A stretch of DNA of 64,000 nt from FEN-1191 sp964528845 (GTDB lineage Bacteria; Pseudomonadota; Gammaproteobacteria; Steroidobacterales; Steroidobacteraceae). The stretch's first letter is position 1. Every line of letters begins with the position of its first letter. The stretch spans positions 36,266-100,265 of the forward strand of contig CAZGVE010000008.1 of NCBI GenBank assembly GCA_964528845.1. The letters are read 5' to 3'. Below the pieces are notes generated by a model. The model ran no database searches, was not told the origin of the DNA, and saw only the letters and a list, made by a program, of their open reading frames with translations. Of the stretch, positions 34,246-41,082 are shown piece after piece. Both the position numbers and the translations under genes were made by a program.

Positions 34246-35225
34246 ACGGCGCGCGCGCGCTGCTGGTGATGCTCGGTAGCATCAGCCTGCCGGCCCATGC
34301 CGAGTGGCTCGAGCGCACGGTGGACGGCATCATGGGCACGCGCATCATGGTGCAGCTCTGGGCCGACGACAGGGTGGCGGGCGAGCAGGCGATCGACGCC
34401 GTGATGGCAGACATGCAGCACGTCGATGAAACCATGAGCACGTACAAGCCGACCAGCGAGGTCTCGAAGGTCAACGCCGAAGCCGCCGACCGGCCAGTGC
34501 CGATCAGCCCCGATCTGTACGCGCTGCTCGATACCGCGCTCGAGTACTCGCGCATCACCGAGGGTGCCTTCGACATCACCTATGCCAGCGTGGGGTATAT
34601 GTACGACTTCCGGGCGCACGTGCGACCTACCGACCAGCAGATCCGTTCCGCGCTGCCGGCCGTCAATTTCCGTCACGTGCTGCTCGACCCGAAGCAGCAG
34701 ACGGTTCGCTTCACGCAGCGCGGTGTACGCATCGATCTCGGAGGCATAGCGAAGGGCTGGGCGGTGGACCGGGGCATCGCGATCCTCCAGCAGCGCGGGT
34801 ACACGCACGCACTCGTCAATGCCGGCGGGGACAGTCGCGTCATCGGCGACCGCCGGGGCCAACCGTGGGTCATCGGCATCAGCGACCCTAATCATCCGGA
34901 GCGTTACTTCACGCGTGTTCCGCTGACGGACACCGCCTATTCCACATCCGGGGACTACGAGCGCTATTACGACGAGAACGGCGTGCGCTATCACCATATC
35001 ATCGATCCACACACCGGACATTCGGCCAGCCGGGTGCGCAGCGCGACCGTGATTGCACCAACGGCCACGCGTACCGACGGTCTGTCGAAGACCGCGTTCG
35101 TGCTCGGTGCAGAAGAGGCCCTTCGCATCTACGGTACGCTGCCCGACGTCGAGGCGATCCTGGTCACGCCCGACGGGCGGGTGCTGTACTCGAAGGGGCT
35201 CGAGCCAGCGCCGGGGACGCACTAG
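34242..35225 (+). CDS. apbE: FAD:protein FMN transferase, exported
   Basis: 327 aa. A short signal peptide (ALLVMLGSISLPAHA) sends it to the periplasm. ApbE motifs are clear: GIMGTRIMVQLW, SEVSKVN, GAFDITYASVG, RIDLGGIAKGWAVDRG, ALVNAGGDSRVIGD and HHIIDPHTGHSA. The enzyme uses FAD to attach FMN covalently to a threonine of target flavoproteins such as NqrB/RnfG-type subunits; no such target is in the window. Coupled by ATGA to the cysteine synthase gene, an unexpected place, so its target may be elsewhere in the genome. Confidence 0.95.
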   Translation: MNGARALLVMLGSISLPAHAEWLERTVDGIMGTRIMVQLWADDRVAGEQAIDAVMADMQHVDETMSTYKPTSEVSKVNAEAADRPVPISPDLYALLDTALEYSRITEGAFDITYASVGYMYDFRAHVRPTDQQIRSALPAVNFRHVLLDPKQQTVRFTQRGVRIDLGGIAKGWAVDRGIAILQQRGYTHALVNAGGDSRVIGDRRGQPWVIGISDPNHPERYFTRVPLTDTAYSTSGDYERYYDENGVRYHHIIDPHTGHSASRVRSATVIAPTATRTDGLSKTAFVLGAEEALRIYGTLPDVEAILVTPDGRVLYSKGLEPAPGTH

Positions 35226-35236
35226 CCGCCCCGGTC

Positions 35237-35782
35237 ATGGGCAGCACGGAATCAACCGCGCCGCCGGTACGCATCCGCCTTGCTGTCGCCGATGATGCCG
35301 ACGCACTCGCGCTGGTGGGGCAGGCGACCTTCCTCGAGGCTTATGCTGGGACCTTGCCCGGCGAGGACATCAGGCAGCATTGCGCGCGGGAGCACAGCGC
35401 CGCGCGCTACCACGCATGGCTGCTCGATCAGGCGACGCGGATCTGGATCGCCGAGGCCGAGCCGGGCGGGGCTCCGGTCGGTTACCTGGTGCTCGGAGTC
35501 CCGGACCTTCCCCTTTCCGATCTGGGCCCACGGGATCGCGAGATCAAGCGCATCTACGTGCTGCATCGATTCCAGGGCACCGGACTTGGCAGGCGCCTGA
35601 TGGACCAGGCGCGGGAGCTGGCATCAGCGGAGGGCGCGCCGCGTCTGCTGCTCGGCGTGTACTCGCGCAATCTGGCGGCGCTCGCGTTCTACGAAAAGCT
35701 GGGATATGGCGCGGTCGGCCGCAGGCTCTTCCATGTCGGCAGGCACGACTACGAAGACCTCATCGTGGCGCTGCCGCTTTAG
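35237..35782 (+). CDS. GNAT-family N-acetyltransferase
   Basis: 181 aa. GNAT fold with VRIRLAVADDADALALV at the start, a YLVLGVPD strand, the acetyl-CoA-binding segment HRFQGTGLGRRLMDQA (Q/R-x-x-G-x-G/A form) and LGVYSRNLAALAFYEKLGY near the end. Substrate cannot be told; relatives acetylate small amines or protein N-termini. Its stop overlaps the convergent DUF2062 gene by 4 bp. No clear ribosome site before the ATG. Confidence 0.88.
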   Translation: MGSTESTAPPVRIRLAVADDADALALVGQATFLEAYAGTLPGEDIRQHCAREHSAARYHAWLLDQATRIWIAEAEPGGAPVGYLVLGVPDLPLSDLGPRDREIKRIYVLHRFQGTGLGRRLMDQARELASAEGAPRLLLGVYSRNLAALAFYEKLGYGAVGRRLFHVGRHDYEDLIVALPL

Positions 35783-36291
35783 AGGTCGCGTCGTCCGCTG
35801 ACGGGGGCCGCCTCCTGGGCACTGCGACGCGCGAGATGGCGTAGCGGCGGCAGCAGCAGCAGGTACACGGCGGCCGCCAGCGGCGGTGCGATCAGGGCCC
35901 AGGCCATGATGCCGCGCAGTCCGGTCATCCCGAACTCGCGCAGGAACGCCCCCGGAGAGGCACGGAAACTGCGCGCGAGGCCGAGTATCGAGAACGATAC
36001 CGGTGGCGTGTGCGTCAGCCGCTCCCCGACTCGGACGAAGAAATAGATCGCGGGAAACTGCAGCGGCGTCGCACACCAGTTGATGAGCTGCAGCAGCGGC
36101 TGATTCAGTCGCAGCCACAGCCCGAACAGCACGCAGAGTGTCGCCGTGGTCCCGAAGATCGGGAACACCGTGATGGCCAGCCCGACGGCGAGCGTGAGCG
36201 CTATCTTCGGCGGAGTGATTCCCTGCCGCAGCTGCGCCAGGATCAGGGCGACCGCGCGGTCCCACAGCCGTCCGAACCAGCCGCGCGGCAC
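35779..36291 (-). CDS. DUF2062 membrane protein
   Basis: 170 aa from the GTG at 36291; the frame is open further upstream but there it only shadows the neighbouring gene, and GGGGTAGG precedes this GTG. Typical DUF2062 sequence: a basic N-terminus (PRGWFGRLWDRAVALILAQL), then PPKIALTLAVGLAITVFPIFG and LRLNQPLLQLINWCATPLQFP, and two more membrane segments toward the C-terminus. The function of the family is unknown. It follows the 115-aa periplasmic protein gene by 10 nt, so the two are likely cotranscribed. Confidence 0.85.
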   Translation of the reverse strand: MPRGWFGRLWDRAVALILAQLRQGITPPKIALTLAVGLAITVFPIFGTTATLCVLFGLWLRLNQPLLQLINWCATPLQFPAIYFFVRVGERLTHTPPVSFSILGLARSFRASPGAFLREFGMTGLRGIMAWALIAPPLAAAVYLLLLPPLRHLARRSAQEAAPVSGRRDL

Positions 36292-36301
36292 CGGGCGAGG
36301 C

Positions 36302-36649
36302 CTACCCCGCTGGCTTGGCCTTGAACGCGGCGAGTTCGACTTTCCAGCGGTCGGCGAGCGCCTGGACCTTGTCCACTTCGGTGTTGTTGCGCTTGGCCAT
36401 CGCGGCAGTGAGCTTGTCCTTGTCGCCGCCCGCCGCGATCTTGCCGTCGGTTTCCTGCTGCAGACAGGTACTGTAATCCGCGACCGCACTGTTGTAGGCC
36501 TTGAGCGCCTGCTGTGCGGCCAGCATTTCCTCTTTCGTCGCCGTCTTGCCGTTCGGAATCACGACGTTGTTGTCCGGCGCCGTGCACGCGGCAAACACCG
36601 GCGCACTCGCCAGTACCCCCAGGATCGAGACGGCCAGCATTAGCCTCAT
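36302..36649 (-). CDS. Small periplasmic protein of unknown function
   Basis: 115 aa with a clear signal peptide (MRLMLAVSILGVLASAPVFA, cleavage before ACTAP) and a strong ribosome site GGAGGA 7 nt before the ATG. The mature part is helical with two cysteines (ACTAP and STCLQQ), which may pair, and the segment EEMLAAQQALKAYNSAVADY. Similar small secreted helical proteins are common in gammaproteobacteria, but I cannot name this one. Confidence 0.7.
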   Translation of the reverse strand: MRLMLAVSILGVLASAPVFAACTAPDNNVVIPNGKTATKEEMLAAQQALKAYNSAVADYSTCLQQETDGKIAAGGDKDKLTAAMAKRNNTEVDKVQALADRWKVELAAFKAKPAG

Positions 36650-36758
36650 TTCTTATTCCTCCAGCTCATTGGGCTCTATGGATGTGCGAGCCGCGGTAGC
36701 GTGCATGATCGCTCGCGGCGCCGGAAAATTCAAAGCCGAAAACACTCGCCTCAGCTCC

Positions 36759-36790
36759 GCTGGCTTGCGCCTCAGGTTGGCTGGCTTGCG
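36759..36790. repeat. Direct repeat GCTGGCTTGCG, period 21
   Basis: Two exact 11-bp copies (36759-36769 and 36780-36790) lie in the divergent spacer upstream of the ABC transporter genes. Two turns of helix apart, they could be tandem binding sites for one regulator; chance is also possible. Confidence 0.35.
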
Positions 36791-36882
36791 AGGCAGGCGC
36801 GCCGGGCCCTGCAGAGGGGGGTGGCGCTGGCGTAGAATCCGCGGCCACGCCCCGACGCTTTGGGCAAGCCCGCAAGGCCACC

Positions 36883-37674
36883 TTGATCAGCGCTTCCGGA
36901 CTGACTCGCCGCTTTGGCTCATTCGTTGCCGTCGATGACATCAGCTTTGAGGTCGCGCGCGGCGAGATCTTTGCTTTCCTCGGACCCAATGGTGCCGGCA
37001 AGACCACGACCATCCGCATGCTCACGACGCTGCTGCGGCCGAGCAGCGGGCATATCGAGCTCGATGGACTGGACGTGGTGCGCCATCCGACCGCCGCCCG
37101 GCGCCGCTTCGGCATCGTGTTCCAGGACCCCAGCCTGGATATCGAGCTCACGGCGCGGGAGAACATGGTGATCCATGCGGTGCTGTATCACGTGCCGGCC
37201 GACCAGCGGGCGACGCGCATCGAGCAGTTGCTGAAGATGTTCGATCTGTGGGACCGCAGGGACGAGCTCGTCAAGCGCTACTCCGGGGGCATGCGCCGCC
37301 GCCTGGAGATTGCACGCTGCCTGCTGCACACCCCAGCGGTGATCTTTCTCGACGAGCCGACCCTCGGGCTCGATCCCCAGACCCGCAACCAGCTCTGGAC
37401 GCACGTGCGCGCTCTCAACGAGCAGGAGCACGTGACCGTGTTTCTGACGACGCACTACATGGACGAGGCCGAGCGGGTCGCCGGACGCATCGCGATCATC
37501 GATCGCGGTCGCATCGTGGCCCACGGTTCGCCCCAGGAGCTCAAAGCACAGACCAGTTCCGATTCGCTCGAGCAGGCGTACCTGCAGCTGACCGGCACGC
37601 GCATCCGCGAGGAGGAAGGCGGGGCCGGCATGGACCGGATGCGGCAGTTCATGCGCGGCGGGGCCGCTCGCTGA
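36883..37674 (+). CDS. ABC-2 type transporter ATPase subunit (DrrA/NodI-like)
   Basis: 263 aa from a TTG start preceded by AAGG. All nucleotide-binding motifs are present: Walker A GPNGAGKTT, Q-loop VFQDPSLD, signature YSGGMRRRLE, Walker B VIFLDEPT followed by LGLDPQTR, and the switch histidine in TTHYMDEAE. The DPQTR and HYMDEAE forms are typical of DrrA/NodI/CcmA exporters of drugs, lipids or polysaccharides. The permease gene follows after 23 nt. Substrate unknown. Confidence 0.93.
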   Translation: MISASGLTRRFGSFVAVDDISFEVARGEIFAFLGPNGAGKTTTIRMLTTLLRPSSGHIELDGLDVVRHPTAARRRFGIVFQDPSLDIELTARENMVIHAVLYHVPADQRATRIEQLLKMFDLWDRRDELVKRYSGGMRRRLEIARCLLHTPAVIFLDEPTLGLDPQTRNQLWTHVRALNEQEHVTVFLTTHYMDEAERVAGRIAIIDRGRIVAHGSPQELKAQTSSDSLEQAYLQLTGTRIREEEGGAGMDRMRQFMRGGAAR

Positions 37675-37697
37675 GCCACCGTGGGTCCCTTGCGCAC

Positions 37698-38444
37698 ATG
37701 AGCATCATCTATATCCTGTGGCTGCGACAGCTCAAGCGTTATGTCCGCTCGCGCGGTCGTGTCCTGGTGTCCCTGGGTCAGCCGCTGCTATACCTGCTTG
37801 CGTTCGGATTCGGCTTCGGCGGGGTCTACCGTCGCGCCGGCCAGGGTGACTACCTGCAGTTCCTGGCCCCCGGGGTAGTCGGCATGGGTATCCTCTTCAA
37901 TGCCGTGTTCTCCGGCATCGAGCTGATCTGGGACAAGCAGTTCGGGTTCATCAAGGAGACCCTGGTCGCACCGGTGCCGCGCTGGCTCATCATGCTCGGA
38001 CGCACCGCAGGAGGCGCGACCGTGGCGTTGCTGCAGGGAGTGATCGTGATCGTGCTATGCCTGATCGTCGGCTTCAGGCCGCAGGGGCTGGCGCAGCTGC
38101 CGCTGCTGCCGATCTACATGGTACTGGTGGCGGTGTTCTTCACCGCACTGGGCACGGTGATCGCGTGCCTGGTCGCGGACTTTCAGGCTTTTCCGCTGGT
38201 CATGAATTTCATGGTGCTGCCGCTGTTCTTTCTGTCCGGGGCGCTGTTCCCGCTCGGCCAGGTGCCACCGGCGCTGGCATTCATCGCGCGGTTGAACCCG
38301 CTGGCCTATGGCATCGACGGTCTGCGCGGTTCGCTCACCGGCGCCTGGCACTTCAGTGCTGCCACCGATCTGGGGGTGCTCGGGACCCTCACGCTGGCGC
38401 TGCTGCTGGTCGCAAGTTCCGTGTTCGACCGTATCGAGGCCTAG
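37698..38444 (+). CDS. ABC-2 type transporter permease
   Basis: 248 aa from the ATG at 37698. Six membrane segments in ABC-2 arrangement: QPLLYLLAFGFGFG, an amphipathic LIWDKQFGFIKETLVAPVPR loop typical of DrrB/NodJ, ALLQGVIVIVLCLIVGF, VAVFFTALGTVIACLV, NFMVLPLFFLSGALFPLGQ and a last segment before FDRIEA. It pairs with the ATPase encoded upstream to export an unidentified compound. The deformylase gene begins about 10 nt later, probably in the same transcript. Confidence 0.93.
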   Translation: MSIIYILWLRQLKRYVRSRGRVLVSLGQPLLYLLAFGFGFGGVYRRAGQGDYLQFLAPGVVGMGILFNAVFSGIELIWDKQFGFIKETLVAPVPRWLIMLGRTAGGATVALLQGVIVIVLCLIVGFRPQGLAQLPLLPIYMVLVAVFFTALGTVIACLVADFQAFPLVMNFMVLPLFFLSGALFPLGQVPPALAFIARLNPLAYGIDGLRGSLTGAWHFSAATDLGVLGTLTLALLLVASSVFDRIEA

Positions 38445-38454
38445 GGCGGTGGCG

Positions 38455-39003
38455 GTGCGGCCGGTATTGCGCATGGGAGATCCACGGCTGCTGCGGATCA
38501 GCGAACCAGTCCGCACCGGCGATGCCGCACGCATCGGCGATGCCGCACTGCTGGAAGAACTGCTCGGCGACATGCGCGACACGATGGCCGCGCTGGCTGG
38601 CGCGGGCCTGGCCGCACCGCAGATCGGGGTGGCGCTGCGGGTCGTGATCTTCGGCACCGGGGCGCCCAATCCACGCTACCCGGACGCGCAGATCGTGCCG
38701 GCCACCGTACTGATCAATCCGGAGCTCGAGCCGCTCGGAGCGGAGCTGGAGCAGGGCTGGGAGGGCTGCCTGTCGGTACCGGGCCTGCGCGGCCTCGTGC
38801 CCCGTTACCGGCATCTGCGCTACCGCGGCCTGTGTGAGCAAGGCCAGCCGATCGATCGCACCGTGAGCGGCTTCCATGCGCGCGTCGTGCAGCATGAGGT
38901 CGATCACCTGGACGGCATCCTGTATCCGATGCGCATGCCGGACATGCGCATGTTCGGTTTCAACGAAGAGCTGTTTCCCGGCCAGCAGGTCCAGGACGAG
39001 TGA
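38455..39003 (+). CDS. def: Peptide deformylase
   Basis: 182 aa from the GTG at 38455, which has AGGG 8 nt upstream; a GTG at 38449 or an ATG at 38473 is possible. The three deformylase motifs are intact: GAGLAAPQIG, EGCLSVPG with the metal-binding cysteine, and HEVDHLDGILY with both metal histidines and the catalytic glutamate. It removes the formyl group from new N-termini. Its location next to an ABC exporter, not fmt, suggests it may be an extra copy; whether another def exists cannot be seen here. Confidence 0.95.
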   Translation: MRPVLRMGDPRLLRISEPVRTGDAARIGDAALLEELLGDMRDTMAALAGAGLAAPQIGVALRVVIFGTGAPNPRYPDAQIVPATVLINPELEPLGAELEQGWEGCLSVPGLRGLVPRYRHLRYRGLCEQGQPIDRTVSGFHARVVQHEVDHLDGILYPMRMPDMRMFGFNEELFPGQQVQDE

Positions 39004-39024
39004 TCCGGACCCCGCGTACGAAGG

Positions 39025-39372
39025 CTAGTCACCGCGCGACGCGCTGAGCGTCACCAGCGCGCCGTGCGCGTCCAGTTCAGCCTGCAACTCGATCGGCTGA
39101 CAGCAGACCGGGCAATCCTCGATATAGGCGGCGCTGCCCGCCGACAGGTCCACGAGCGTCTCGAACGGCTCGCCGCAGTACGGGCAGTCCAACGGCATGG
39201 CGAGCAGACCGGCCGGCGCATCCTCGGGGCCGCGTCGTGCGTCGTCCTCGGCCCCGATTGGCGCATCGAGCCCATAGAGCGCATCGATGGCCGGATCGTC
39301 AGTCGGTGGCCGCGGGTGCCGCGATGTGCGCGTGCGCCCCGCGGTCCGGCGGCGGTTACGGCGCGGCGTCAC
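39025..39372 (-). CDS. CPXCG-motif cysteine-rich protein
   Basis: Up to 115 aa from a GTG at 39372. The conserved part is the last 57 residues, starting at an ATG at 39198 (MPLDCPYCGEPFETLVDL), with a second cysteine pair in YIEDCPVCCQPIEL. The two C-x2-C pairs should bind zinc in a small rubredoxin-like fold. Family members are about 60-70 aa, so the arginine-rich and acidic N-terminal extension may not be translated; neither start has a clear ribosome site. Function is unknown. Confidence 0.72.
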   Translation of the reverse strand: MTPRRNRRRTAGRTRTSRHPRPPTDDPAIDALYGLDAPIGAEDDARRGPEDAPAGLLAMPLDCPYCGEPFETLVDLSAGSAAYIEDCPVCCQPIELQAELDAHGALVTLSASRGD

Positions 39373-39440
39373 GCCGGCAGCGCCGACAGGCCGTGGAGGG
39401 ATCGCGTAAGATCAGCGCAACGCAGTGGAGCATTTGGCGC

Positions 39441-39719
39441 ATGAGTCCCGCAGACACTTCCTCACCCCCTCTGGAACAGTCGCTGGCGCAATTGCATGCG
39501 GATCTCGCGGCCGCCCCGCAGGTCGATGAGCATACCCGCCAGCTGCTGCGCTCGCTGCTGGCCGATATCGAGCGCCTGCTCCGGGAAGGCGAGCCCTCGG
39601 GCGGCGCGCAGGTACCGCACAGACTCGAGGGACTTGCGGTCGCGTTCGAAGGGCAACACCCGACGCTGGCGGCGAACCTGCGGCAGTTCATCGACCTGCT
39701 CGGTCGCGCCGGCCTGTAG
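39441..39719 (+). CDS. DUF4404 protein
   Basis: 92 aa from the ATG at 39441, with GGAG 10 nt upstream. The sequence is helical with family-typical segments: LAQLHADLAAAP, RQLLRSLLADIERLL and LEGLAVAFEGQHPTLAANLR followed by a short hydrophobic end. DUF4404 proteins are small cytoplasmic proteins of gammaproteobacteria without known function. It is convergent with the Spy-like gene. Confidence 0.8.
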   Translation: MSPADTSSPPLEQSLAQLHADLAAAPQVDEHTRQLLRSLLADIERLLREGEPSGGAQVPHRLEGLAVAFEGQHPTLAANLRQFIDLLGRAGL

Positions 39720-39764
39720 GCGCTGGCGGCGCGACCGAGCGCAGTTAAGGACTGGAACCCGCCG

Positions 39765-40259
39765 TCAGCTCGCCGGCGGCGGTGCCGGCGGTCCGCCGTG
39801 CTGCCATTTGCCGCGGCTGGCCTGCAGGCTGGCCAGCACTCCGGGCAGCGCCTGCTGCTGCGCGGTATCAAGCACACCATAGATCTGCTGTTCAATCCTG
39901 CTGGCCTGCTCGATGCGTGCGGTCGCTCGTTGCTCGGCCGCCTGCACTGCTGCCGGGTAGTTCGGATCACCCGGATTGGACAGCGCCAGGAATTCGGTAC
40001 GGGCGGCGTCGCGATCCGGAGCCAACTGGCCCCGCGCCGTCTTCAGGATCGTCCTGACCTGCTGCTGCTGCGAAGGGCTCAGGTTGAGCTGCCGCAGCGC
40101 GATCAGCAGTCCGCCGCCGGGAAGCATCCCCGGGTGATGGTGACGATGCCAGGCCGGCGGCCCGGCCGCAGGCGCCTCCTGGCCCAGCGCCATGCTGGCC
40201 AGTCCGATCATGCCGGCGAGCGCCATCGCTCCCAGCGTCAACTTGGATGTGAATCTCAT
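39765..40259 (-). CDS. Spy/CpxP-like periplasmic protein
   Basis: 164 aa from the ATG at 40259, with AAGGAG 9 nt upstream. The signal peptide (GAMALAGMIGLASMALG, cleavage near GQEA) is followed by a Pro/His-rich stretch (WHRHHHPGMLPGGG) and one or two LTxxQ-like helices (LNLSPSQQQQVRTIL; LDTAQQQALPGVLASL). This is the pattern of Spy/CpxP-family chaperones or heavy-metal resistance proteins. The His-rich segment could bind metal. Stress regulation is likely for the family but not shown here. Confidence 0.75.
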   Translation of the reverse strand: MRFTSKLTLGAMALAGMIGLASMALGQEAPAAGPPAWHRHHHPGMLPGGGLLIALRQLNLSPSQQQQVRTILKTARGQLAPDRDAARTEFLALSNPGDPNYPAAVQAAEQRATARIEQASRIEQQIYGVLDTAQQQALPGVLASLQASRGKWQHGGPPAPPPAS

Positions 40260-40309
40260 GTCGCTACGCTCCTTGCTTGAATGCCGTGTCCACTGGGACG
40301 CGCAACGCA

Positions 40310-40388
40310 TCACGCGTGCATTCGGTGGACCGGTGCGGCCCCAAAAAGAGCCCGCGACGAGATTAAATTTTGAACATCTCACGCGTGC
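40310..40388. repeat. Two copies of TCACGCGTGC flanking the Spy-like promoter region
   Basis: Identical 10-mers at 40310-40319 and 40379-40388, 69 bp apart, each containing the palindrome CACGCGTG. They lie in the 145-bp spacer between the cytochrome-like gene and the Spy-like gene. Paired operators are possible, but the palindrome is GC-rich and not rare in such DNA. Confidence 0.25.
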
Positions 40389-40404
40389 GACGCCGCCCGC
40401 AGGA

Positions 40405-40974
40405 CTACTTGCCCTGGCAGGTGGTGATCAGGCCTTCGGTGGACGGCGAGGTGTGCGCCAAGTGCGTCGCGATCCCCTGGGTCGGGATTGCCGGCTTGAA
40501 TGCCCGGTGGCAGGCCTCGCAGTTCAGGATCAGCTGATCGCCGACTGTCTTGAGCGCAGGCAGATCGTGGTTCGCGGCCGCTTGCGCTGCTCGTAGCGCA
40601 AAGTCGGTCATGCGGTCGGCAAATGGGGACCACCCGGAGGAATTGCGCCACTGCATGTCCATCGGTCCGATGCCGCCGACCTTGAGCAGCGTGCCGGTCG
40701 TCGCGAGTTGCGTTGCGCGGTACTCGACCTGCTCCCATTCGCATGCGTTCTTCGGCGGCTTGACGGCGGCAGTCCAGATCGCATCGGCCGCCTGGTCGAC
40801 GAATTTGACCATCAGCACGTTCACGCTGACGACCGGCTTGATCGGCGTCGGGGCGCCGGCCTGTTGCGCGCTTGCCGGGGGCCCGGCGAACACCAGCACC
40901 AGCGCAGCGACGCATCCGGTCGCCGATGCCACCGGAATTCCGCCCTGGCGCCTACCACCCTGCTGTCTGTCCAT
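40405..40974 (-). CDS. Exported cytochrome c-like protein (single CxxCH)
   Basis: 189 aa. The signal segment (CVAALVLVFAGPPASAQ) is followed by a helical domain with one heme motif near the C-terminus, C152-E-A-C155-H156 in LILNCEACHRAFKP. A C-terminal CxxCH after a long helical region, in this C-x-x-C-H-x-x-[FY]-[KR] form, resembles the four-helix cytochrome c prime/c-556 group. A total of one heme and periplasmic location are expected. Redox partner unknown; the Spy-like gene lies downstream on the same strand. Confidence 0.75.
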   Translation of the reverse strand: MDRQQGGRRQGGIPVASATGCVAALVLVFAGPPASAQQAGAPTPIKPVVSVNVLMVKFVDQAADAIWTAAVKPPKNACEWEQVEYRATQLATTGTLLKVGGIGPMDMQWRNSSGWSPFADRMTDFALRAAQAAANHDLPALKTVGDQLILNCEACHRAFKPAIPTQGIATHLAHTSPSTEGLITTCQGK

Positions 40975-41082
40975 GCGTCGACCCCTCCTCGGCTGCTGCA
41001 GCGACGATAGGATCGCAACCGGCGGGTAGCATCAGGAGATACCCGTAGGCTTCATCCCCCGCAGCGCGTGCGAGGCCGGGTT

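Noticed and set aside
36292..36489. N-terminal extension of the DUF2062 protein to 236 aa
   Set aside because: The extra residues are antisense-like Ser/Arg-rich sequence overlapping the signal-peptide protein gene in another frame; a GTG with a ribosome site at 36291 fits the family start.
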